This document shows positions 57,820 to 64,000 of a stretch of 64,000 nucleotides of DNA, one piece after another. The notes beneath the pieces were generated by a model, which worked only from the letters and a program-made list of their open reading frames with translations, searched no databases and had not been told where the DNA came from. The translations under genes were made by a program, and so were the position numbers. Origin of the DNA: Thauera sp. JM12B12 (GTDB taxonomy: Bacteria; Pseudomonadota; Gammaproteobacteria; Burkholderiales; Rhodocyclaceae). The stretch covers positions 2,604,001 through 2,668,000 of the forward strand of contig NZ_CP154859.1 of assembly GCF_039614725.1 (NCBI RefSeq). The letters run 5' to 3'. The stretch's first letter is position 1; the number at the start of each line of letters is the position of its first letter.

Positions 57820-58295
57820 CAGGCTGCTATGCCGGCCATGATGCGGCGCAGGGCGTTCATCACCGCCTGATGGCCCGGGGTGGTGGCGACCAGCTCGATC
57901 GGGATCGCGCCCCCCAGCGCCGGGATCGGGGCACCCAGCCATTCGCGGGCGGCGGCCTCGTCGCCGAACACGCGCGTGGCGGCACGCTCGACATCGATCA
58001 GGCGGGCGACGCGGTCGGAGTCATCCTGCGACAAGGGCTTGCCCTCGCGCACGCGGCGGTCGTAAGTGGCGGGCGCCACCCCCAGCAATAGCGCGAGGCT
58101 GCGCCCGCTGCGGCCGAAACGGTGGGCGAACGCATCCAGAGACCCGGGCTCGAAACCGGCGCGCACCATGTGATCGCGCTCGAGCGCGGACGCGGCGTGA
58201 AGATAGTGCTCGATGCTGGCCCCGCCCGGCACGCCGCGCGCGGCGTAGGCGACAGCGGGCCCACGCGTGGAAGGGCTTGGCTTGACGGCTGACAT
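57819..58295 (-). CDS. Xre/MbcA/ParS-like antitoxin, module 2
   Basis: This 158-aa antitoxin reads SLDAFAHRFGRSGRSLALLLGVAPATYDRRVREGKPLSQDDSDRVARLIDVERAATRVFGDEAAAREWLGAPIPALGGAIPIELVAT across about 51-138: an HTH-like part followed by the DUF2384 toxin-binding domain (ending GHQAVMNALRRIMAGIAA). ATG at 58295 has AGGTG 6-8 nt upstream. It is divergent from the RpfE-like gene; the 148-bp gap holds a TTGCAA and TACTAC pair on the minus strand that may be its promoter. Confidence 0.9.
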   Translation of the reverse strand: MSAVKPSPSTRGPAVAYAARGVPGGASIEHYLHAASALERDHMVRAGFEPGSLDAFAHRFGRSGRSLALLLGVAPATYDRRVREGKPLSQDDSDRVARLIDVERAATRVFGDEAAAREWLGAPIPALGGAIPIELVATTPGHQAVMNALRRIMAGIAA

Positions 58296-58443
58296 TGTAA
58301 TCACCTGAGTGTAGTAGCTGAATCAATTGAAGCCCTTGCAACTCGGTCTGTCAAGCGGTCGTGTGTGCCTTGGCGGGGTTGTGCGCGGCGGGCCCCTGCG
58401 CTCGGGCGTGCTAGACTCGCGCGCTTCCAACGACGCATTCCCG

Positions 58444-59520
58444 ATGCAGATCCAGCTTCTGATTCCCGGCCTGTTGTGGCCTGTCGCCACCCTGCTCGGG
58501 CCGGCCTCCGGGCTCGCGCTCGACGGGCTTGCGGACCTGCTCGGCCGCGGCCGGCGGCAGGTCACGGCCTTCGAGCCCTACGATCGCCAGCTCGCGCGCC
58601 TGTTCGGACTCCACGGCGACACGCTGCCGATGGCCCTGCTGCGCCGCCTCGGCGAAGCCGATGCGCCGGCGCCCGAGCCCGGCAGCCAGTGGCTGTGCGC
58701 CGACCCGGTGAACCTGTCGTTCGCACGCGAACACCTGCTGCTGCAGGCGTTTCCGGACGACGAGCTGGACGCCGCCGAGAGCGCCGAGCTGGTCGCCGAG
58801 CTCAACGGCCTGTTTGCCGACCTCGGCCACTTCGAGGCCTGCACGTCCACACGCTGGTACCTGCGCCTGCACCGGCCGACTGCGGTGACGCTCTACCCGC
58901 TCGACGACGTGACCGGACGCCCGGTCAAACACTTCCTCCCCGAGGGCGAGGACGCCAGGTTGTGGCAGCGCACGATGAACGAGGCGCAGATCGTGCTGCA
59001 CAACCACGCCCGTAGCCGCGCCCGCGAAGCGGCCGGCGAGCGCGCGGTCAACAGCCTCTGGCTGTGGGGTGCGGGCGCGCTCGACACGCCGCCGCAGGCG
59101 CCGGCCCGCCTGGTCCAGGCCACCGACCCGATCAGCATCGGCCTCGCGCGCGCCGCCGGCGCTCCGGTGAGTGCGCCGGACCTGCGCAGCGCCCTCGCCC
59201 AGGACACCCTGGTCGTCCTCGACGCCCTGCGCAAGCCCGCCCAGCAGCTCGACCTCGACGCCTGGCGCCGCGGCCTCGAGGCGCTCGAGCGCGACTGGTT
59301 CGCCCCCCTCGCCGCGGCCGTCCGGCGCGGCGAACTCCACGCCCTGCGCCTGATTGCCCCGAGCGACCGCGGCACGCTGCATCTGGATCTGCGCCGCAGC
59401 GCACGCTGGGCGTTCTGGCGCAAGCCCTACGCCTTCGACGCGCTGCTCAAGTCCGTGGCCCCTGCGCCAATGCAGATGCCCGACGCCGCACCGCCCACGA
59501 ACCCGCACGACACCCGATGA
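58444..59520 (+). CDS. RpfE-like / phosphoglycerate-mutase-like protein of unknown role
   Basis: This 358-aa soluble protein begins MQIQLLIPGLLWPVATL. It contains TSTRWYLRLHRPTAVTLYPLDDVTGRPVKHFLPEGEDARLWQRTMNEAQIVLHNHARSRAREAAGERAVNSLWLWGAGALD (about 137-217), the conserved core of this family, which is related in pattern to ApgM-type enzymes. In Xanthomonas the corresponding rpfE lies next to recJ and prfB; here it overlaps recJ by ATGA. A direct role in diffusible-signal regulation is not shown. An in-frame upstream ATG at 58327 lacks a good ribosome-binding site. Confidence 0.65.
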   Translation: MQIQLLIPGLLWPVATLLGPASGLALDGLADLLGRGRRQVTAFEPYDRQLARLFGLHGDTLPMALLRRLGEADAPAPEPGSQWLCADPVNLSFAREHLLLQAFPDDELDAAESAELVAELNGLFADLGHFEACTSTRWYLRLHRPTAVTLYPLDDVTGRPVKHFLPEGEDARLWQRTMNEAQIVLHNHARSRAREAAGERAVNSLWLWGAGALDTPPQAPARLVQATDPISIGLARAAGAPVSAPDLRSALAQDTLVVLDALRKPAQQLDLDAWRRGLEALERDWFAPLAAAVRRGELHALRLIAPSDRGTLHLDLRRSARWAFWRKPYAFDALLKSVAPAPMQMPDAAPPTNPHDTR

Positions 59521-61208
59521 CCCGCATCCAGCCCCGCGCCGTCCCGCAGCAAGCCTTCGCCCGCCTCGCCGACGCCGGCCTCCATCCGCTGCTCGCCCGT
59601 CTCTACGCCGCGCGCGGCATCCATCGCGCGGACGAGCTCGACACCAGCCTGAAGAACCTGCTGCCGCCCGAGGCGCTCACCGGCACCGCCGAGGCCGCGA
59701 TCCTGCTCGCCGACGCCATCGAGGCCGGTGCGCGCATGGTCATCGTCGCCGACTACGACTGCGACGGCGCCACCGCCTGCGCGGTGGGCGTGCGCGCGCT
59801 GCGGGCCTTCGGCGCCGACGTGCACTACCTCGTACCCGACCGCGTGACCCTGGGCTACGGCCTCACCCCGGCCATGGTGGAGATCGCCGCGCGGCTCGAG
59901 CCCGAGGTGCTGATCACGGTCGACAACGGCATCGCCAGCGTCGAGGGCATCGCCGCGGCGCGCGCCCACGGCATGGCCACCGTGATCACCGACCACCACC
60001 TGCCCGGCGACGTGCTGCCCGAGGCCGACGTGATCGTGAACCCGAACCAGCCCGGCTGCGACTTCCCGAGCAAGGCCCTGGCCGGCGTGGGCGCGATGTT
60101 CTACACCATGCTCGCGCTGCGCGCCGAGCTGCGCGAACGCGGCGCCTTCGCCGGCAGCAAGGAGCCCAACCTCGCCGAGCTGCTCGACCTGGTGGCGCTC
60201 GGCACCGTCGCCGACGTGGTCAAGCTCGACCGCAACAACCGCATCCTGGTCGCCCAGGGGCTTGCCCGCATGCGCGCCGGGCGCATGCAGCCGGGCATCC
60301 GCGCACTGTTCGGACTCGCCGGGCGCGACCCGGCGCGCGCCAGCACGATGGACCTCGGCTTCATGATCGGCCCGCGCCTGAACGCCGCCGGGCGGCTGTC
60401 CGACATGAGCCTGGGCATCGAATGCCTGATCACCGACGACGCCGGGCGCGCGATGAACATCGCCCAGGAGCTCGAAAAGCTCAACCGCGAACGGCGCAGC
60501 ATCGAGGCCGGCATGCAGGAGGAGGCGCTCGCACGGCTCGCCGGATTCGAGGCCGGCAACCGCGCCACGGTGGCGCTGTTCGAGCCCGACTGGCACCAGG
60601 GCGTGATCGGCATCGTCGCCGGCCGCATCAAGGAGCGCCTGCACCGCCCCACCATCGCCTTCGCGCGCGCCAACGACGGCGAGCTGAAAGGCTCCGGCCG
60701 CTCGATCCCCGGCCTCCACCTGCGCGACGCGCTCGACCTCGTCACCAAGCGCCAGCCGGATCTGATCGTGCGCTTCGGCGGCCACGCGATGGCGGCCGGG
60801 CTGACCATCCGCGAGTCCGAACTCGCGCGCTTCGATGCGGCCTTCGAGGAGGTGGTCAGCGAGCTGCTCGAACCCGCCCAGCTCGAGCGCCGCCTGGAGA
60901 CCGACGGCAGCCTGGAATCCGGCTATTTCGCGCTCGACGCCGCGCGCATGCTCGACAACGAGATCTGGGGCCAGGGCTTTCCCGCGCCGCTGTTCGACGA
61001 CGTGTTCCGCGTCGAGCGCCAGCGCCTGCTCAAGGACAAGCATCTCAAGCTCGAGCTCTCGCGCGGCGGCGCACGCTATGAGGCGATCCGCTTCAACCAT
61101 GCAGAGGGCGCGGCCGGCCAGATCCACGCCGCCTTCCGCCTCGGGGTGAACGAGTACAACGGCGTTGCAAGCGTGCAGCTGATGCTGGAGCACTTCGAGG
61201 CCGCCTGA
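59517..61208 (+). CDS. recJ: Single-stranded-DNA-specific 5'-3' exonuclease RecJ
   Basis: This 563-aa DHH-family nuclease for recombination and mismatch repair has motif I VIVADYDCDGATACAVG (about 74-90), motif III TVITDHHLPGD (about 157-167) and LDLVALGTVADVVKL (about 222). The DHHA1 region reads RFGGHAMAAGLTI (about 419-431). The ATG at 59517 overlaps the preceding stop (ATGA) and starts the conserved N-terminus; the larger open frame extending upstream lies inside the RpfE-like gene in another frame. Length agrees with E. coli RecJ (577 aa). Confidence 0.97.
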   Translation: MTRIQPRAVPQQAFARLADAGLHPLLARLYAARGIHRADELDTSLKNLLPPEALTGTAEAAILLADAIEAGARMVIVADYDCDGATACAVGVRALRAFGADVHYLVPDRVTLGYGLTPAMVEIAARLEPEVLITVDNGIASVEGIAAARAHGMATVITDHHLPGDVLPEADVIVNPNQPGCDFPSKALAGVGAMFYTMLALRAELRERGAFAGSKEPNLAELLDLVALGTVADVVKLDRNNRILVAQGLARMRAGRMQPGIRALFGLAGRDPARASTMDLGFMIGPRLNAAGRLSDMSLGIECLITDDAGRAMNIAQELEKLNRERRSIEAGMQEEALARLAGFEAGNRATVALFEPDWHQGVIGIVAGRIKERLHRPTIAFARANDGELKGSGRSIPGLHLRDALDLVTKRQPDLIVRFGGHAMAAGLTIRESELARFDAAFEEVVSELLEPAQLERRLETDGSLESGYFALDAARMLDNEIWGQGFPAPLFDDVFRVERQRLLKDKHLKLELSRGGARYEAIRFNHAEGAAGQIHAAFRLGVNEYNGVASVQLMLEHFEAA

Positions 61209-61277
61209 CCCCGCTGCGGGCCGGGCACGCGCCGGCCCGGGAGGGCTGGCAAGACGCCTCGGCGCCGTTCATCGCCT

Positions 61278-61302
61278 CATTGTTGCGTAAGCCGCAACAA
61301 TG
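61278..61302. repeat. 10-bp perfect inverted repeat between recJ and cytochrome b561
   Basis: CATTGTTGCG (61278-61287), spacer TAAGC, CGCAACAATG (61293-61302). There is no T-run; it follows a GC hairpin (GGGCCGG/CCGGCCC at about 61218-61240). It could be an operator of the b561-YceI genes. Confidence 0.5.
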
Positions 61303-61395
61303 ATTTGCGTACAAGCGGTATTTCTTCGCCGTCTGTCCGTCTAGAGTGTGTCCAATGACACAACGCGTGCGAAGCCACGCGAGGACGGACTCACG

Positions 61396-61947
61396 ATGAC
61401 CACGCACTACACCGCAACGGCCAAGGCGATCCACTGGCTCATGGCCGTGCTCATCTTCGCCATGCTCGGGCTGGGCTTCTACATGGAAGGCCTGCCCCTC
61501 TCGCCGACCAAGCTGCAGCTCTATTCCTGGCACAAATGGGCGGGGGTGACGGTGTTCGCGCTCGTCGTCATACGTCTCGCCTGGCGGATCACCCACCGCC
61601 CGCCGGCGCTGCCCGCGCACATGAGCGCGCTGGAACGGATGGCCGCCCACGCGGGTCACCACCTGCTCTACGTGCTGATGTTCGCGATCCCGCTTTCCGG
61701 CTGGCTGATGAGTTCGGCGAAGGGCATCCAGACCGTCTGGTTCGGCGTGCTGCCCTTGCCCGACCTGCTCGCCAAGGACAAGGCGCTCGGCGATCTGCTG
61801 CAGACGGTGCACATGAGTCTGAACCTGCTGCTCGTCGCCATCCTGCTGGCCCACATCGGCGCCGCCTTCAAGCACCACCTCATCGACCGCGACGACGTGC
61901 TGACCCGCATGCTGCCGCGCCGCCCGCAATCGACCATCAAGGATTGA
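61396..61947 (+). CDS. Cytochrome b561 (CybB-like)
   Basis: This 183-aa membrane diheme cytochrome has four helices: AKAIHWLMAVLIFAMLGLGFYM (about 9-30), WHKWAGVTVFALVVIRLAW (about 45-63), HAGHHLLYVLMFAIPLSGWLMS (about 88-109) and VHMSLNLLLVAILLAHIGAAF (about 137-157). Paired histidines lie at TM starts and ends (His14, His46, His91/92, His138/152) suitable as heme ligands. Probably an electron carrier linked to the quinone pool. It is followed 5 bp later by a YceI protein, a frequent pairing. Confidence 0.88.
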   Translation: MTTHYTATAKAIHWLMAVLIFAMLGLGFYMEGLPLSPTKLQLYSWHKWAGVTVFALVVIRLAWRITHRPPALPAHMSALERMAAHAGHHLLYVLMFAIPLSGWLMSSAKGIQTVWFGVLPLPDLLAKDKALGDLLQTVHMSLNLLLVAILLAHIGAAFKHHLIDRDDVLTRMLPRRPQSTIKD

Positions 61948-61952
61948 CCGTC

Positions 61953-62546
61953 ATGAAACGCACCCTGCCCGCCACCCTCGCTGCCACGTTTTCCAGGACC
62001 CTCACCGGCGTGCTCGCCACGCTCGCCCTCGTCACTGCCAGCCATGCCGCGACCTACGAGCAGGTCATTCCCGAGCGCAGCCGGATCGGCTTCGGCTTCC
62101 AGCAGATGGGCGTGGCGATGGAGGGCAGCTTCCGTCGCTTCGCGAGCCAGCTCAAGTTCGACCCCGCGGCGCCCGCAGACGCGCACGCCACGATCGAGGT
62201 CGAGCTCGCCAGCGTCGACACCGGCAGCGTCGAGGGCGACGAGGAAGTCGCGCGCAAGACCTGGTTCAACACCAGCGATTTCCCGGTCGCGCGCTTCGAG
62301 TCGAGCGCGGTCAAGGCCCTCGGCGACGAGCGCTACGAGGTCGCTGGAAAACTGACGATCAAGGGCACGACACGGGACGTCGTCGTCCCGGCGCGCTTCA
62401 CCACCGAGGGCGACGTCGGCGTATTCGAAGGCGAACTGGGCATCAGGCGTGGCGACTTCTCGATCGGCGAAGGCGCCTGGCGTGCCTTCGACGTCGTCGC
62501 CAACGAGGTCGTGATCAGGTTCCGCATCGCGGCCGCGCCGCGCTGA
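61953..62546 (+). CDS. YceI-family periplasmic protein 1
   Basis: This 197-aa exported lipocalin-like YceI has a signal peptide of about 32 residues (TLTGVLATLALVTASHA). YEQVIPERSRIGFGFQQMGVAMEGSFRRFASQLKFDPAAP follows, then VDTGSVEGDEEVARKTWFNTSDFPVARFESSAVKALGDERYEVAGKLTIKGTTRDVVVP. YceI folds bind polyprenoid/quinone-like lipids. Adjacent to cytochrome b561, suggesting isoprenoid-quinone handling in the periplasm. Divergent from YceI 2 in sequence though in the same family. Confidence 0.88.
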   Translation: MKRTLPATLAATFSRTLTGVLATLALVTASHAATYEQVIPERSRIGFGFQQMGVAMEGSFRRFASQLKFDPAAPADAHATIEVELASVDTGSVEGDEEVARKTWFNTSDFPVARFESSAVKALGDERYEVAGKLTIKGTTRDVVVPARFTTEGDVGVFEGELGIRRGDFSIGEGAWRAFDVVANEVVIRFRIAAAPR

Positions 62547-62648
62547 GGCACTCCCCGCTCCGCGCGCAATCCTCCCTGACTCCCCGCAAGGCACTGCATA
62601 ACCCAACCCCAACCCCAACTCACTCCCAATCGAAAGAGGATCCTCAGC

Positions 62649-63230
62649 ATGAATCGTCTCCACGCCCTCGCCGCCAGCCTCCTGGTCTCCGCCGCCGCAG
62701 CCAGCCCTGCCCTGGCCGCACCCGAAACCTACACGGTCGATGGCACCCACACCTTCCCGCGCTTCTCCTACAGCCATTTCGGCCTGTCCACCCAGCTGTC
62801 CAAGTTCGACAAGACGACGGGCACCGTCACCCTGGACAAGGCTGCCCGCAGCGGCGCGGCCGACATCACCATCGACATGAGCTCGGTGAACACCGGCTAT
62901 GCCACCTTCAACGAGCACATTCAGGGCGAGGACTTCCTCGACACCGCCAAGTACCCGACGGCCACGTTCAAGTCGACCCAGGTCCGCTTCGAGGGCGACA
63001 AGCCGGTCGAGATCGATGGCAACCTGACCATCAAGGGCGTGACCAAGCCGGTGACGCTGAAGGTGACCAACTTCAAGAACATGCCGCACCCCATGCTGAA
63101 GAAGGACGCCATCGGCGCCGACGCCACCACGGTGATCAAGCGCAGCGAGTTCAACGCCGGCAAGTACGCGCCCAACGTGGGCGACGAAGTGACGATCAGC
63201 ATCGCGCTCGAAGCGATCGCCGCGCAGTGA
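62649..63230 (+). CDS. YceI-family periplasmic protein 2
   Basis: This 193-aa exported YceI has signal peptide MNRLHALAASLLVSAAAASPALA. The family start YTVDGTHTFPRFSYSHFGLSTQLSKFDKTTGTVTLDKAA (about 28-66) follows, then VNTGYATFNEHIQGEDFLDTAKYPTATFKSTQVRF and LTIKGVTKPVTLKVTNF. It is closer to canonical E. coli YceI than its neighbour. An AGAGGA ribosome-binding site and 102-bp gap allow a separate promoter. A 14-bp hairpin lies after the stop. Confidence 0.93.
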   Translation: MNRLHALAASLLVSAAAASPALAAPETYTVDGTHTFPRFSYSHFGLSTQLSKFDKTTGTVTLDKAARSGAADITIDMSSVNTGYATFNEHIQGEDFLDTAKYPTATFKSTQVRFEGDKPVEIDGNLTIKGVTKPVTLKVTNFKNMPHPMLKKDAIGADATTVIKRSEFNAGKYAPNVGDEVTISIALEAIAAQ

Positions 63231-63237
63231 CGCGAGC

Positions 63238-63269
63238 GCGCGACGCCTCCCCGCCGGGAGGCGTCGCGC
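63238..63269 (+). terminator. Strong GC hairpin after YceI 2
   Basis: A 14-bp perfect stem GCGCGACGCCTCCC (63238-63251) / GGGAGGCGTCGCGC (63256-63269) with loop CGCC starts just past the stop codon. No T-run follows, so it is a U-less terminator or mRNA 3'-end stabiliser. Confidence 0.55.
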
Positions 63270-63308
63270 CAGCGGCGCGCGGTACGAGCGACCGGAGCCG
63301 CCTGCCGC

Positions 63309-63314
63309 TATAAT
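63309..63314 (+). promoter_or_regulatory. prfB -10 box
   Basis: TATAAT lies 35 bp before the prfB ATG, giving a leader of about 28 nt. No good -35 at 16-18 bp is visible. Confidence 0.5.
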
Positions 63315-63348
63315 GCGCGGTTTCCCAGATTCAGCCGGAGCCGCACCC

Positions 63349-64000
63349 ATGGAAGCCGAACGCCAGAACGCCATCGCCGAAAAACTCGCCGACCTCGCCG
63401 CCCGCGGTCGCGAACTACGGAGGTATCTTTGACTACGATGTGAAAGCATCGAAGCTCGAAGAAGTCAATCGCGCGCTCGAAGACCCGGCGGTCTGGAACA
63501 ACGCCGAACGCGCGCAGGAGCTCGGCAAGGAGAAGCGCCAGCTCGAGGACGTGGTGCTGACGCTGCAGCAGATCGACGCGCAGTCGCGCGACCTCAAGGA
63601 TCTGTTCGAGCTCGCCGAAGCCGAGGACGACGACGACACCTTCGAGGCGGTCGAGGCCGACCTCGGCGACCTGCAGGCCGAAGTCGAGAAGCTCGAGTTC
63701 CGCCGCATGTTCAGCAACCCGATGGACCCCAACAACTGCTTCATCGAGATCCAGGCCGGCGCCGGCGGCACCGAGGCCCAGGACTGGGCGGGCATGCTCG
63801 AGCGCATGTACCTGCGCTACGGCGAGAAGAAAGGCTTCAGCGTCGAGCTGATGGAAGAGACCGAGGGCGAAGTCGCCGGCATCAAGAACTGCACGATCAA
63901 GCTCTCCGGCGAGTACGCCTACGGCTACCTGCGCACCGAGACCGGCATCCACCGCCTGGTGCGCAAGTCGCCGTTCGACTCCAACGCCCGCCGCCACACC
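63349..64000 (+). CDS. prfB: Peptide chain release factor 2 with programmed +1 frameshift (3' end outside window)
   Basis: Codons 1-27 ([20 protein letters not shown]...) run to an in-frame TGA at 63430-63432. Skipping one base (T63430) continues as [22 protein letters not shown] for 190 further codons to the window end. The coordinates are one span; translation shifts +1 after 63429. RF2 recognises UGA/UAA; the discriminator SPF is visible in [13 protein letters not shown] near base 63970. The GGQ catalytic motif lies beyond the window. The arrangement is the autoregulated prfB of most bacteria, not a broken gene. Confidence 0.96.
63419..63433 (+). other. prfB +1 programmed frameshift site
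   Basis: Sequence CGG AGG TAT CTT TGA C: a GGAGG Shine-Dalgarno-like element just upstream of the slippery CTT and the UGA stop followed by C, as in the classical RF2 site. When RF2 is scarce the ribosome slips from CTT to TTT and reads GAC. Confidence 0.93.

Noticed and set aside
63430..63432. In-frame stop in prfB suggesting a pseudogene
   Set aside because: The surrounding sequence is the known RF2 programmed frameshift site and the +1 frame continues with normal RF2 sequence.

Overview
The window is GC-rich, densely coded chromosome with no rRNA, tRNA, IS element, prophage or CRISPR array that I could see. Gene content and order point to a betaproteobacterium of the Rhodocyclales type (Thauera/Azoarcus-like). 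The grounds are the sdhCDAB-sdhE-gltA-odhA-odhB-lpd-zapE run, mdh followed by a CitE-like lyase, a PEP-CTERM exported lipase, and an RpfE-like/recJ/prfB neighbourhood. The taxon is inferred from synteny and composition, not from a search. No gap between the genes called here exceeds 300 bases.

Layout: (1) 1-11245, minus strand: one co-directional TCA block encoding succinate dehydrogenase, its FAD-assembly factor, citrate synthase, 2-oxoglutarate dehydrogenase E1/E2/E3 and ZapE. (2) 11344-14499: a GntR/UTRA regulator divergent from mdh, then a CitE-like lyase. (3) 14583-19893: a LysR/MFS divergent pair and a polar amino-acid ABC importer. (4) 20003-26358: ATP-grasp protein, LLM flavin oxidoreductase, a DUF5610-like protein, a PLD-helicase-DUF3427 protein and a CcdAB toxin-antitoxin pair. 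(5) 26514-29111: aconitase B. (6) 29368-36902: small conserved genes, including a DUF6394-like/potassium-channel pair, Ap4A phosphorylase, TrmB-like, DusC and L31. (7) 37051-46342: membrane glycosyltransferase, Orn, M48 protease, cytochrome c, RsgA, hydrolase, ComEC and DUF2062. (8) 46350-54870: chemoreceptor with a sigma-28-type promoter, LolD/LolC, CHASE-PAS-GGDEF cyclase and YgiQ. (9) 54952-58295: two RES/Xre toxin-antitoxin modules flanking a PEP-CTERM GDSL lipase, with a 45-bp perfect inverted repeat. (10) 58444-64000: RpfE-like, recJ, cytochrome b561, two YceI proteins and prfB with its programmed frameshift, cut by the window end.

The most coherent regulatory story is a shared palindrome, approximately GTCTTNTATAAGAC. 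It lies in the GntR/mdh intergenic region, again at the acnB promoter 17 kb away, and in degenerate form just downstream of the sdhC -10 box. This suggests one GntR-family regulator coordinates malate dehydrogenase, aconitase and the sdh-glt-odh block. The accessory signals most worth following are the paired RES/Xre modules and the CcdAB plus PLD-helicase cluster.
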